From Longimicrobiales bacterium (GTDB lineage Bacteria; Gemmatimonadota; Gemmatimonadetes; Longimicrobiales; Gaopeijiaceae): DNA of 64,000 bases. Below the pieces are notes generated by a model. The model had not been told where the DNA came from and searched no databases. It saw only the letters and a program-made list of their open reading frames with translations. The stretch spans positions 1 through 64,000 of the forward strand of contig JAPKDG010000001.1 in the NCBI GenBank assembly GCA_028822645.1. The letters are read 5' to 3'. The position numbers and the translations under genes were made by a program. Every line of letters starts with the position of its first letter. The first letter of the stretch is position 1. This document shows, piece by piece, positions 1 to 9,155 of the stretch.

Positions 1-736
1 CCATGTTTGGCAACATGAGTTCATGGGTAAGGTACTCTGGCAATTCTTTGGCAATCTCATCATCATACACCTCAAGCCAGCGACTATAGTAGACCTGCGC
101 ACGCCCCGTGTCCCCTAAAGCCAACAACGCATCTGCTGCTATCCCTAACCCCAACAGGTGATTAGGGTCTGCAGCCAAAATGTCTTCAGCAGCACTCAGC
201 CCTTCTTGAGTGCGGGCGCCCTCCATGCGTAGCACAGCCAGATGAAACCTTCCATCTAGGTCAAGGGGTTCAGCAAGCTCGTAAGCTCTGATCGCCATCG
301 GGAGAAATTGAACTACCTCTGTAGAATCATCTTGCTCTACCGCTGCCATAACACGATTAAAAAGGCGGTCTGCCGCTTCTCTGGGGGTCATTGACGACAG
401 GTCTACCGAGGAAGCTCCTGTTGTTAGTGGGGAAGGTGCTCTTTCAGGGGAAGCCGCTTCGTCGGGACCGTAAACCGGCCACGCCAGCAGCAGAATTATT
501 CCCACTATCCCTACTCCTACAAAGCCCCAGACTATGCTTCTCCGTGGCTGACTACTTAGACCAACTGGAGTGGGCGCCTTCCTTCCTCCCAGCTTAATTC
601 CACACCCTGTACAGTAAAGCTCCCCTCCCAAAAGTTCTTCTCCGCAGCCTTCACATTTTCTCGCGTGGAACCCTCTTCCACACTGAGAGCAAAACTTCCC
701 CTGTGGCGTTATAGCTCCACATGCTAGACACTTCAC
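1..736 (-). CDS. Double zinc-ribbon, single-TM protein with TPR-like C-terminal part (partial, runs off left edge)
   Basis: Reading the minus strand from a GTG at 736 gives an open frame to the window edge, about 245 residues. It begins with four CxxC pairs (Cys 3/6, 16/19, 28/31, 42/45), a double zinc ribbon. A basic stretch and one hydrophobic segment (about residues 66-87) follow, then a Ser/Pro linker and an alpha-helical Ala/Leu-rich part that reads like tetratricopeptide helices (AADPNHLLGLGIAADALLA). The start is supported by GAGGAGG at 744-750, 7 nt upstream. GTG at 736 overlaps the TGA of the upstream M14 peptidase (GTGA), so the two are probably translationally coupled. The topology suggests a cytoplasmic zinc ribbon and an extracytoplasmic helical domain. 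The C-terminus lies outside the window and the function is unknown. Confidence 0.75.
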   Translation of the reverse strand, partial: MKCLACGAITPQGKFCSQCGRGFHARKCEGCGEELLGGELYCTGCGIKLGGRKAPTPVGLSSQPRRSIVWGFVGVGIVGIILLLAWPVYGPDEAASPERAPSPLTTGASSVDLSSMTPREAADRLFNRVMAAVEQDDSTEVVQFLPMAIRAYELAEPLDLDGRFHLAVLRMEGARTQEGLSAAEDILAADPNHLLGLGIAADALLALGDTGRAQVYYSRWLEVYDDEIAKELPEYLTHELMLPNM

Positions 737-3090
737 CTGCCATCCTCCTCTTGCGTAGCAGGCCTGCCAGCCTTCGCTGGCATCATTGCGTTAAAAAGCA
801 TTGGCCAGGTTGCCACTGATTGAGATCTATAGTTCGGCTGAAATCCAATAAGGACAACCGACCCTTTCCCAACCGCAATCTCCACAACCGCTGGTTTTCC
901 AGCCAGGTAGTCGGGACCTAAAAGCCAACCTGAGCGTAGAGGGTTGCCTTTCCCATATCGAGCGGTCACTGTTGCGCTTGGTTCAGAGACCTCAAACGCT
1001 CGGCTACTTCCCCAATACCAAGCTTGTACCGAGCTGTTCAGGCCTCGGTTCAGATAGCTCTCTTCATCAAGGTCCAACTCCAAAATCGAACCTGGCACAT
1101 AGAAATCAGTCGGGTCAAGCCTTGCAACTGCATTCGAAACCTCCAAGCCCAGCAGTTGTATAACAAACTCGGTTGATTCCTCTATCGCAACCACCCTGCC
1201 TCCTTCTCTTACAAAGGTTTCCAGGGCTTTCACCCCTTCTTCTCCGAGCCCGCCAGCATAGGAGTCAGGAACAATTCCTTTTCCATAGCCTTTCTCTATT
1301 GACTCTTTGCTCTGATCCTGAAAAACAATTACATCATAGTCCTCAACTAGACCTCCTTTTCGAGCTCGCTGATCCTTTAGGGTGTCATATTGGAGCGCGT
1401 GTTGATCAAACATCCACCTTGTCCATCCTCCCTCCATGGGTTCCTGGGCCGACTTATAAAGCCCCACCTTTGGCGCCGAATCACCCGTAAAAATATCTGG
1501 TAATTGAAAATCAAAAGAAGGAGTCGCTATTACCCCTCCAGACATTAGGGTTTCCACTGGTGTCTGCAGGGTCTCCACGGCAATCGCTTCTACATTCATA
1601 AGGAGAGGCAGGGTGTGTGCTGTCACATCATAAGGCCTCTTTGGCGGCCCCCCTCGAAACTCTCTGAGATCAGGATAATGTTGGACTTCCAACAAGGTTT
1701 GAGCGAAAGAAGCGTAAGGCTGTTGCATGGGCACCACAAAGCTTCCAGCCGGAAAAGTGTGTCCGTCGCCCCCAATTGGTTCGTCCGCCCTATAAACTTC
1801 GACGTCTCCCATCCTTAGGATCCTCAACACATAGGCCAACCCCGCCTTGTTAACTTGATTTGCTGGAATCACCCATGCCTCTGGCCATTCTGGCCATCCC
1901 TTGACCGCCCTTTGGTTTACTTTATAGAAGTTTTCCAACCAATACTGCCTGTTCTTAGCCGCATTAGTCAGCAGGGCCATTGCCCCCGAATCCATATATT
2001 CTATAATGTCGGGCAAACCCCAGGCGCCCCCTAGCCATGGGTCAGGATAATTAGCACTGGCAGTTGCCGCATCATATTCTCTCCCCCCACCGATAGTTTC
2101 AGGAGAAACTTCTACGCTGGTCCCCATCCTGGCCGAAGCCGTTTCCGAAAGGATCCGAGCTCCTCCATGATAATGTTGATAGGCCCGAGCCGGTGAAAAC
2201 CCGTCATAAATGGCATTAGTCACTACTCCCTTTTTTCCCTGTGACGTTAACTCCGCGGCCATATACGACCCTAACATATTTACCGCAGTCACTAAGCCTG
2301 GATCAACGTTGTGCTCAATCGGATCGATGTATGGAGGAAACATGATCCTGGCGCCCCTTCCCCCCATTTGATGTATATCGTGTACGATATGTGGATGCCA
2401 CTTGTTGTGTGCACCCAACACAGTCATCTCTGTTTCCTTCTGGGTGAAGGCATACCAGTCCCTATTGTTGTCATGGCCTACATAGTAATGATAAAGCCAG
2501 GGCATCGGACCGCCTTCTCTATCGGTTCCCACGCTTTCCATATACCAGTTTGCTACCCACTCAGTCCCGTCTGGGTTTAGGGATGGGATGTCTACTAGGA
2601 TTACATTGTCGAGTATCTCTCTGACTTTTTCGCTGTTCGAGGAAGCGAGTCTGTGTATTAAACGAGCCGCTGTTTGGGCGCCTCCGACCTCTGTTGCATG
2701 AATTTGATGGGTTATCAATACTACCGTTTTTCCTTTATCATATAGCTCCTCTAGCTCTGTCTCCCCAGTCACCCTTCTCGGATCAGACAGCTTCATCTGT
2801 ATTTCATGGAGCTCGTCCAGACGTTTTTGATTTTCCTCGCTGGTGACCGTCACCATTATAAATGGTTGGCCAATAGTAGTTGTCCCCAGGGTGTCCACCT
2901 TAACACGACCACTGGCCCCAGCTAGCTCCTCGTAGTAGCCCGTCAAGCTGGTCCAGTTAGCCAGCTTTCTCTCAGTCCCCATTTTAAAACCAAAATAGTC
3001 CTCTGGGGTAGGAATTCCCTGGGCGGCCAAAGTGGAGCTGCCTTGGCTTAAAAGAACACAGAACAGCCACAAAAAACATTTCCTCGCCAT
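733..3090 (-). CDS. Secreted M14-family zinc carboxypeptidase-like protein
   Basis: 785 residues with an N-terminal signal peptide (about residues 1-24, ending LAAQ). The M14 zinc motif HxxE is at 131-134 (HATE), NPDG at about 172-175, NNRDW at 208-212, and the third zinc ligand is in IVHDIHQMG (about 235-243). A glutamate in SETAS further on may be the catalytic acid. Beyond the peptidase domain, about residues 560-780 look like a glutamine-amidotransferase/DJ-1-type Rossmann domain, a fusion common in large secreted M14 proteins of environmental Gram-negatives. Likely role: extracytoplasmic peptide degradation. It is first in a two-gene unit with the zinc-ribbon protein. Substrate is not predictable. 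Confidence 0.9.
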   Translation of the reverse strand: MARKCFLWLFCVLLSQGSSTLAAQGIPTPEDYFGFKMGTERKLANWTSLTGYYEELAGASGRVKVDTLGTTTIGQPFIMVTVTSEENQKRLDELHEIQMKLSDPRRVTGETELEELYDKGKTVVLITHQIHATEVGGAQTAARLIHRLASSNSEKVREILDNVILVDIPSLNPDGTEWVANWYMESVGTDREGGPMPWLYHYYVGHDNNRDWYAFTQKETEMTVLGAHNKWHPHIVHDIHQMGGRGARIMFPPYIDPIEHNVDPGLVTAVNMLGSYMAAELTSQGKKGVVTNAIYDGFSPARAYQHYHGGARILSETASARMGTSVEVSPETIGGGREYDAATASANYPDPWLGGAWGLPDIIEYMDSGAMALLTNAAKNRQYWLENFYKVNQRAVKGWPEWPEAWVIPANQVNKAGLAYVLRILRMGDVEVYRADEPIGGDGHTFPAGSFVVPMQQPYASFAQTLLEVQHYPDLREFRGGPPKRPYDVTAHTLPLLMNVEAIAVETLQTPVETLMSGGVIATPSFDFQLPDIFTGDSAPKVGLYKSAQEPMEGGWTRWMFDQHALQYDTLKDQRARKGGLVEDYDVIVFQDQSKESIEKGYGKGIVPDSYAGGLGEEGVKALETFVREGGRVVAIEESTEFVIQLLGLEVSNAVARLDPTDFYVPGSILELDLDEESYLNRGLNSSVQAWYWGSSRAFEVSEPSATVTARYGKGNPLRSGWLLGPDYLAGKPAVVEIAVGKGSVVLIGFQPNYRSQSVATWPMLFNAMMPAKAGRPATQEEDGR

Positions 3091-3146
3091 ATGTTACTCC
3101 CTTGTCCGTTAAATTTTAGCGTTCTGCTGACTTGTTGGCCCTTGAT

Positions 3147-3899
3147 TCAAAACCCTGTGGGTGCATCGATGAATTCCCAGCTCAGGCCAAACCTTTTTTC
3201 TAAGTGCTGCCCAAGGGCATTTACCCCCCATGTTTCAGTAGCATAATGCCCAGCGTATATCACATTGACATTAAGCTCCATGGCTTCGTTATAATTCGGA
3301 TGGGAGCCTTCTCCCGTTATGAGAGTATCCACCCCTCTTTCTGCGGCTTGCCTGACCATGTTGCCTGCCGACCCCGTAACAACAGCAATTCTCCCTGTCA
3401 TCTTGGGTCCTCCTGCCACCAACCGCCCTTCTGCCCCTACGGCCCTTTCTACTATCCCCAGAAGCTCGGTTCTTTCCAGTTCTGCGCTACACCACCATCC
3501 AATCTCTACCCCCAGCGCGTTCCCAAATCTTCCTGCTGGATTCAAGCCACACTCCCTCGCCAACACTGCACTGTTTCCCACTTCCGGATGCGCATCGAGT
3601 GGCAGGTGTGCAGCGTATAACCCCACTTCCCCCCTTATCAAGCCTTCCACCTTTCTAAACAGCGGTCCAGTCAGGCAGCGCTTCTCGCCCCAAAACAGCC
3701 CGTGGTGCACCAACAGGAGACCAGGACCCCTCTCCTTAGCACGGCTTATAACTTCTTCACTTGCATCCACGGCGGTATAAAGCCGGTCTACCTTCGACCT
3801 GCCGCCTAGCTGCAACCCATTTACGGCACCGTCAAAATCCGGGAACTCTTCCGTCCCCAAATATCCGTTCATATATTCTACAATTGTACTCAGGTTCAT
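3147..3899 (-). CDS. NIF3/YqfO-family dinuclear metal protein
   Basis: 250 residues matching the NIF3 family (GTP cyclohydrolase 1 type 2 homologues), which form hexameric rings around a dinuclear metal site. N-terminal hallmarks are FDGAVNGLQLGG and the metal-binding LLLVHHGLFWG (about residues 60-70). The C-terminal half carries GEGSHPNYNEAMELN and YAGHYATE, supplying the remaining metal ligands. The family's physiological role is unsettled, so no reaction is assigned. It lies about 100 bp downstream of parB in the same direction, separated by a strong hairpin at 3921-3954. Confidence 0.88.
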   Translation of the reverse strand: MNLSTIVEYMNGYLGTEEFPDFDGAVNGLQLGGRSKVDRLYTAVDASEEVISRAKERGPGLLLVHHGLFWGEKRCLTGPLFRKVEGLIRGEVGLYAAHLPLDAHPEVGNSAVLARECGLNPAGRFGNALGVEIGWWCSAELERTELLGIVERAVGAEGRLVAGGPKMTGRIAVVTGSAGNMVRQAAERGVDTLITGEGSHPNYNEAMELNVNVIYAGHYATETWGVNALGQHLEKRFGLSWEFIDAPTGF

Positions 3900-3920
3900 T
3901 TCTGCCCTCGACCCTTTAGT

Positions 3921-3954
3921 GCCAGAAGGCGCCCTGGTGGGGCAGGCTTCTGGC
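3921..3954 (-). terminator. Stem-loop between parB and the NIF3 gene (no U-tract)
   Basis: Arms GCCAGAAG (3921-3928) and CTTCTGGC (3947-3954) are perfectly complementary, and an inner GCCC/GGGC stem (3931-3934 with 3940-3943) caps a short loop. On the minus strand it follows parB and precedes the NIF3 start at 3899. No run of T follows, so it is not a canonical intrinsic terminator. It may be a Rho-type end, a pausing element or a processing/stability hairpin. Confidence 0.45.
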
Positions 3955-3998
3955 GTCTCAAGGTTGGTGTATATACAACTGCTGTTCCCTGGCTACCC

Positions 3999-4907
3999 CT
4001 ATGACACAAAGTCTTCAGTCTCTTTCCCGGTAAGCAGAAGAAACAGTCGGTCAAAGTCTTTTTCGCTATAAAAAGGCACCTCAATCACACCAGAAGACTT
4101 CCCCAGGACAGAAACCTTAACCCTTGTCTCTAGGGCCCCCCTGAGTTCCTCCTGAAAGGCTTGAACCACAGGCGAAGCAACATTCTTCCTTGTTCCCTTG
4201 TGTTCCCCCGAAACTTTTCTCGTGCCTTCCCTGGCTTCTTTTTCTGTTCGCCTGACAGACCAACCCTCCCGAACAGCCCTCCCTGCCAGCGCTGCACCCC
4301 TAGCTGGACTTGAAGCCACCAGCAATGCTCTTGCATGGCCTGCTGTCAACTCTCCTGTCTCAAGATAAGCCTTAATGGCTGGAGTCAACCCCAACAACCT
4401 AAGTGAATTTACCACCGTTGACCTGGCCTTTCCTACCGCCTTAGCGATCTCCGAGTGATTCATGCCTACGTCTTCAGCTAACACCCTATAGGCTTCAGCC
4501 TCCTCGATTGCCCGCAAGTCCTGCCTTTGAATGTTTTCGACAAGGGCTAAGACAAGCAAGTTTTCATCAGCTACTTCTTTTTTTATTGCTGGAACTTCAG
4601 TCCAGCCCAATGATTTTATGGCCCTTAGTCGCCTTTCTCCAGCCACCAATTCGTACTTCCCGGGTTCTTTTGGGTAAGGGCGAACTAGCAAAGGCTGCAA
4701 CAATCCATTTTCACTTATCGATGAAGCTAACTCCTCCAGGGACGACTCAGAAAACTCTCTTCTTGGCTGCCTAGCATTGGGCACAATGTCGGACACCTGG
4801 AGATTTGGAGCGTTCTCCACAACGCTTTCATCTGTGTATTCGCCGAGTAGCGCCCCTAGGCCTTTTCCCAGCCTGTCCGCCCGGCTTTTAGTTTCCAGTT
4901 TTTCCAC
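3999..4907 (-). CDS. parB: Chromosome partitioning protein ParB
   Basis: 302 residues. N-terminal LGKGLGALLGEY matches the ParA-stimulating segment of ParB/Spo0J. The ParB/Srx CTPase domain carries NARQPRREF, GERRLRA (about residues 91-97) and ENIQRQDL (about 122-129). A KorB-type helix-turn-helix follows (NHSEIAKAVGKARSTVVNSLRLL), then a C-terminal dimerisation region. It clamps on DNA after loading at parS; a matching site is present at 5801-5816. It follows parA by 17 bp in one operon. Confidence 0.96.
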   Translation of the reverse strand: MEKLETKSRADRLGKGLGALLGEYTDESVVENAPNLQVSDIVPNARQPRREFSESSLEELASSISENGLLQPLLVRPYPKEPGKYELVAGERRLRAIKSLGWTEVPAIKKEVADENLLVLALVENIQRQDLRAIEEAEAYRVLAEDVGMNHSEIAKAVGKARSTVVNSLRLLGLTPAIKAYLETGELTAGHARALLVASSPARGAALAGRAVREGWSVRRTEKEAREGTRKVSGEHKGTRKNVASPVVQAFQEELRGALETRVKVSVLGKSSGVIEVPFYSEKDFDRLFLLLTGKETEDFVS

Positions 4908-4924
4908 GATTTAGCCTCTCTTGT

Positions 4925-5710
4925 TTAATTGCCCTCTGGCTCCCTATGCCTGGAGCTCATTAGCTCCTTTGCCAGGGCGACATAACTTTGAGCCCCCTGG
5001 GAAAGCTTGTCGTAACGCAGAATTGGTTTTCCAAACGAAGGCGCTTCTGCCAAGCGCACATTTCGAGGGATAGACGTCCTGTAAACCTTTGCCTGGAAGT
5101 ACTTTCGCGCCTCCTCTTCCACCTGTTTAGCCAGGTTCAACCGGCCGTCCAGCATAGTTAGCAGTACTCCTTCGATCTCAAGGGCTGGATTTAGTGACTG
5201 CCTAACCCTCTTTACGGTTGATAAAAGCTGGCTCAGTCCACCCAGAGCATAAAATTCACATTGGATTGGAATCAGTATGGAATGGGCGGCGGCCAGTGCA
5301 TTTAGGGTCAACAGCCCAAGCGAAGGAGGACAATCAATAAGAATATATTGATAGAGTTCTTCCGTCTCCGACAAAGACCTTTTTAGAATGGTTTCCCGAC
5401 TTAGAAGGCCAACCATTTCTATTTCTGCGCCGACCAGATCAGGAGTGCTCGGCACAACGTCTAGCATAGAAAAATGTACGTCTGTTCGCACTGCCTCTTT
5501 CAAGCTACGCCCCCCCACAAGAGCATCGTAGACAGAGGGCTGGCCCACATCGACCTCCAATCCCAGGCCACTCGTGGCGTTTCCCTGTGGGTCCAGGTCA
5601 ACCACCAAGGTTCTCTCTCCTGTAGCGGCCAGGGAAGCACCGAGGTTGATTGCTGTAGTAGTCTTGCCCACCCCACCTTTTTGGTTGGCTACTGCAATAA
5701 TGCGTGGCAT
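4925..5710 (-). CDS. parA: Chromosome partitioning ATPase ParA (Soj)
   Basis: 261 residues. Deviant Walker A motif KGGVGKTTT at residues 11-19, DLDPQGNATSGLG (A' motif) and IDCPPSLG (Walker B). It has no N-terminal HTH extension, which is the chromosomal Soj form rather than plasmid type Ia. It binds DNA nonspecifically as an ATP dimer and positions ParB-parS complexes. The start at 5710 gives the usual MPRIIAVANQKGG opening. parA lies directly downstream of parS and mnmG; the rsmG gene often found here is absent. Confidence 0.96.
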   Translation of the reverse strand: MPRIIAVANQKGGVGKTTTAINLGASLAATGERTLVVDLDPQGNATSGLGLEVDVGQPSVYDALVGGRSLKEAVRTDVHFSMLDVVPSTPDLVGAEIEMVGLLSRETILKRSLSETEELYQYILIDCPPSLGLLTLNALAAAHSILIPIQCEFYALGGLSQLLSTVKRVRQSLNPALEIEGVLLTMLDGRLNLAKQVEEEARKYFQAKVYRTSIPRNVRLAEAPSFGKPILRYDKLSQGAQSYVALAKELMSSRHREPEGN

Positions 5711-5796
5711 CTTTAGTAAAGTACTCCTAAGTTTTGTTCGGGCTGTTGCAGGCTGCGTTTAGTATAGACCAGAACTCGGCTTTAGAAAACCCACCA

Positions 5797-5820
5797 CCCT
5801 TGTTTCACGTGAAACAAGGG
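5797..5820. promoter_or_regulatory. parS: parS centromere site
   Basis: TGTTTCACGTGAAACA at 5801-5816 matches the bacterial parS consensus (TGTTnCACGTGAAACA). It is extended by CCCT/AGGG to a perfect 24-bp palindrome at 5797-5820. It sits in the mnmG-parA gap about 7.5 kb from the predicted unwinding site. It is the only convincing parS I found in the window. Confidence 0.95.
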
Positions 5821-5852
5821 GCGAAGCAGGGCAGTGGCCTGGCCCTTGACCC

Positions 5853-7727
5853 CTACGGGGCCGTGCTTCTTAGTCTTCGTACTTCCATAATCAGATTTTG
5901 TAGATCCGCTGGCGACACCCCTGGAATTCTTGCGGCCTGAGCTATAGACGAAGGCCTTACCTTACAGAGCTTTTCTCTTGCCTCCATAGACAGGCTCTCA
6001 AACTCTTCATATGGGAGCATCGAATGAAGCTTAAAGCTCGCCTGCCTGCTAAGGGTCTTTACTCTTTCTTCCTCTAGTTGGACATACCCCTTGTATTTAA
6101 TCTCCATCTCTACTGCCGCCAAGGCATCTAGTCCTTGGCCATCCAAGAAGTTGGCCTTTGCCACCCTCGCCAGGTCTCTTGCAGAAACTCCTGGTCGCTT
6201 CAGGAGGTCGCTTCCCTTTGTTGGAGAGTCGATTTCAGGGGTTCCTGCCTTTTGCAATATGGGATTCACCTCTTCTGGAGAGACAGCGGTTTCATTGAAC
6301 CATTTTTTGATGGATTGGTGCTTTTGTTCTCTTAAGAGAAAGGCCTCTTCCTGTACTTCGGTCAAAAGGCCTGCCTCAATCGCTATTGGGCCAAGGCGCC
6401 TATAGGCATTGTCCTGCCTTAGCCTAAGCCTAAACTCTGCTCTTGAAGTAAAAAGCCGGTAGGGTTCGTCTACACCTTTTGTCACCAAGTCGTCGATAAG
6501 AACTCCAATGTATGCTTGGTGACGTTCCAGTATCAACGGCTCTTTGCCTAAGATTTTTCTTGCCGCATTTGCACCCGCCATTACACCTTGGCCCGCTGCC
6601 TCCTCATAGCCTGTCGTTCCGTTAATCTGACCCGCGAAATACAAGCCAGGGAATTTCTTAACTTCTAAGGTGTGGCGCAATTGGTGTGGCGGGAAATAAT
6701 CGTACTCAACTGCATATCCCATCTTGGTGATCACGGCCCTTTCAAGGCCTGGTATTGTTTGAATGAATTCCTGTTGGACCCCAGGAGGCAAGGAGGTCGA
6801 TAGGCCATTTACATACAACTCTTCTGTCTCAAGCCCTTCGGGCTCCAAAAATACTTGATGCCTCAGCGCCTTTGGAAACCTAGAGATCTTATCCTCTATG
6901 GAGGGGCAGTACCTAGGGCCTTGCCCAGAAATGATACCTCCATACAATGCGCTTTTGCTAAGGTTTTTTTGGACAACAGCCTTAAGGTCCTTGCCCGTCC
7001 AAGTAATCCAGCAAGGCCTTTGCTCTGGCACAGCTTCCTCAATATATCCGGAAAACCGAAAATCTTCCGGATCTCCGTCCTGCCTATCTGTTCTGGAAAA
7101 ATCTACGCTTCGCCCATCTACTCTAGGGGGAGTACCAGTTTTAAACCTTGCTATTTCTAGTCCCCGTTGCTCCAGCGCGGCCGCCAATTCCAGCGCTGGA
7201 GCTTCCCCGGCTCTGCCTCCTCCCATGCCCTGCCGACCCATATAAATTTTTCCTCTCAAAAAAGTTCCAGCCGTTACTACGACGGCCTTTCCTCTAAATC
7301 TGATGCCAGCCCGTGTTTCGATTCCAGATATTTTGCCGTCTTCTTCTAGCAGTCCCGTCACCATGTCCTGGAAAAAGGACAGTGTCGGCAGCTCATCTAA
7401 TATTTTTCTAATCTTTCGAGGATACAGGCCTCTATCACACTGAGCTCTTGGGCTCCAAACTGCTGGCCCTTTCGACCTATTGAGCATGCGAAACTGAATC
7501 CTAGAAGCATCCGTAGCACGTCCCATGGCACCCCCCATGGCATCCACTTCCCTCACAACCATTCCTTTTGCAATCCCTCCAATTGCGGGGTTACAGCTCA
7601 TCTGTCCTATTCTTTCTAGGTCAGGAGTTACGAGCAGGGTAGTTGTTCCTAGTCGGGCCGCAGCCGCAGCCGCTTCCGTGCCTGCGTGTCCTCCTCCTAT
7701 CACAATAACATCATATTCAGATTTCAT
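5853..7727 (-). CDS. mnmG: tRNA uridine-5-carboxymethylaminomethyl modification enzyme MnmG
   Basis: 624 residues, the normal length for the family. N-terminal FAD-binding VIVIGGGHAGTEAA (residues 8-21) and GQMSCNPAIGG around residue 42, then MnmG signatures such as VWSPRAQCDR, GRQGMGGGRAGEAPA and LRHTLEVKKFPGLYFAGQING. With MnmE, encoded immediately upstream, it installs the cmnm5 group on U34 of tRNAs reading two-fold codons. MnmE and MnmG starts and stops abut (7727/7728). The C-terminus ends about 30 bp from the parS palindrome. Confidence 0.97.
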   Translation of the reverse strand: MKSEYDVIVIGGGHAGTEAAAAAARLGTTTLLVTPDLERIGQMSCNPAIGGIAKGMVVREVDAMGGAMGRATDASRIQFRMLNRSKGPAVWSPRAQCDRGLYPRKIRKILDELPTLSFFQDMVTGLLEEDGKISGIETRAGIRFRGKAVVVTAGTFLRGKIYMGRQGMGGGRAGEAPALELAAALEQRGLEIARFKTGTPPRVDGRSVDFSRTDRQDGDPEDFRFSGYIEEAVPEQRPCWITWTGKDLKAVVQKNLSKSALYGGIISGQGPRYCPSIEDKISRFPKALRHQVFLEPEGLETEELYVNGLSTSLPPGVQQEFIQTIPGLERAVITKMGYAVEYDYFPPHQLRHTLEVKKFPGLYFAGQINGTTGYEEAAGQGVMAGANAARKILGKEPLILERHQAYIGVLIDDLVTKGVDEPYRLFTSRAEFRLRLRQDNAYRRLGPIAIEAGLLTEVQEEAFLLREQKHQSIKKWFNETAVSPEEVNPILQKAGTPEIDSPTKGSDLLKRPGVSARDLARVAKANFLDGQGLDALAAVEMEIKYKGYVQLEEERVKTLSRQASFKLHSMLPYEEFESLSMEAREKLCKVRPSSIAQAARIPGVSPADLQNLIMEVRRLRSTAP

Positions 7728-9149
7728 TTATTTTCCTATACAAAAGGAGGCGAATAGTCTGTCTAGGACTTCTTCCAAGGCCACTTCCCCAGTTAGTTCT
7801 TGCAGATAAGTTTCAGCCGATTGCAGGTGCACACAAGCCAATTCAATCGGCACCTCAGAATTCGTTTCCATTATAAACTTCTTGATGTGGACTCTCGCTG
7901 ACTCAACAGCCTTTATTTGTCTCTCCCACAAGAGCAGGGGCACAGAAACTCCTGATTTTACCAATCCACCATATACTAGGCCTGGGAGGAGTTTTCTGAG
8001 CTCTAGAATTCCAGTGTTGTCAATGCTAGAAACCTCTATAGTTGCTACGGGAGTTATTTCCAGTCCTTCAGGAATAAGTTTCTCGCTGGTGGCTGGCCAT
8101 AGGTCCTTTTTTGTTCTCAAAAACACCAAAGAAGTAGCCTTTAGATCAACCAGGAAATCTTTAACTTCATCGCTCATCGGTGCGCCTGCTTCTAGGCAGA
8201 AAATTACCAGGTCTGCTCTCCCTAGTTGTTCCTTTGCCACTTCAATGCCCAGCCGCTCTATGGTGTCCAGGGAGGCCCTAATCCCTGCAGTGTCAACCAG
8301 TCGAAAAGGGAATCCGTCCAGAGAAATAGAGGCCTCTATGGCATCCCTTGTAGTCCCTGGAACTTCAGACACAATGGCACGCTCCCGGCCCAATAATTTA
8401 TTATATAGACTAGATTTTCCAGAGTTAGGAGGGCCTGCTAAGACCACCAACGCTCCCTCTCTCAAAAGCTCGCCCTCTGGTGCATTCGCTATTAAGGCCG
8501 TCAAGCGACTCTCCAGCCGAGAAGCATTTTCTACGATGTCTGCCATAGTGGCAGGACCTTCGTCCTCTTCTGGAAAATCTATACAGCTGGCCAAGGAGAC
8601 CTGAAGCTCAACCAGCTCACCTCTAATCTCCTCTACCAGAGTGCTTAAGCCTCTTTCGAGTTGATACAGCGAAGCTTCATGGCTGGCCCTACTGGTGGCC
8701 CCTACGAGACCCAACACGGCCTCGGCCTGAATTAAGTCCATCTTTCCATTTAGAACCGCTCGGCGGGTAAATTCTCCTGGTTCTGCCTTTCTAGCCCCAG
8801 ACTCCAAGCAAGACTCTAAGACCAACTCCGGCACTAAAGAGCCCCCGTGGCAGGAGATTTCTATGACATCTTCGCCCGTATAGCTATTTGGCTTTCGATA
8901 TACAGTGACTAGGGTTTGGTCCAGCAACGTTTGGTTGCCTGGATTCTGGAGTAGAACCAAACTAGCGGTCCTGCTAGGAATATCCTTTACTGCTACAGGC
9001 GTGAGGCGTTGCAGTATTTCAAAGGCTCCGCCTCCCGAAAGGCGAACTACCCCAAGGGCTCCTGGACCAAGGGCCGTAGCTCTTGCTGCGATCGTATCCA
9101 CCCGCAGCTCCTTGGCCTGACTGTTTTGTGGTGGGATCAGGGTTTCCAC
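7728..9149 (-). CDS. mnmE: tRNA modification GTPase MnmE
   Basis: 473 residues. An N-terminal tetrahydrofolate-binding domain (DTIAARATALGPGALGVVRLSG) is followed by an alpha-helical domain split by a Ras-like G domain. G1 is AGPPNSGKSS, then PGTTRDAIE and DTAGIR. The C-terminal CIGK supplies the conserved cysteine. It acts with MnmG on tRNA U34. It is 6 bp downstream of yidC. The Jag/KhpB gene that often sits between yidC and mnmE is missing. Confidence 0.97.
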   Translation of the reverse strand: METLIPPQNSQAKELRVDTIAARATALGPGALGVVRLSGGGAFEILQRLTPVAVKDIPSRTASLVLLQNPGNQTLLDQTLVTVYRKPNSYTGEDVIEISCHGGSLVPELVLESCLESGARKAEPGEFTRRAVLNGKMDLIQAEAVLGLVGATSRASHEASLYQLERGLSTLVEEIRGELVELQVSLASCIDFPEEDEGPATMADIVENASRLESRLTALIANAPEGELLREGALVVLAGPPNSGKSSLYNKLLGRERAIVSEVPGTTRDAIEASISLDGFPFRLVDTAGIRASLDTIERLGIEVAKEQLGRADLVIFCLEAGAPMSDEVKDFLVDLKATSLVFLRTKKDLWPATSEKLIPEGLEITPVATIEVSSIDNTGILELRKLLPGLVYGGLVKSGVSVPLLLWERQIKAVESARVHIKKFIMETNSEVPIELACVHLQSAETYLQELTGEVALEEVLDRLFASFCIGK

Positions 9150-9155
9150 CTTCCT

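Noticed and set aside
3896-4084. 62-residue minus-strand ORF between parB and NIF3
   Set aside because: It overlaps the parB end in another frame and covers the hairpin; no ribosome site or protein-like composition.
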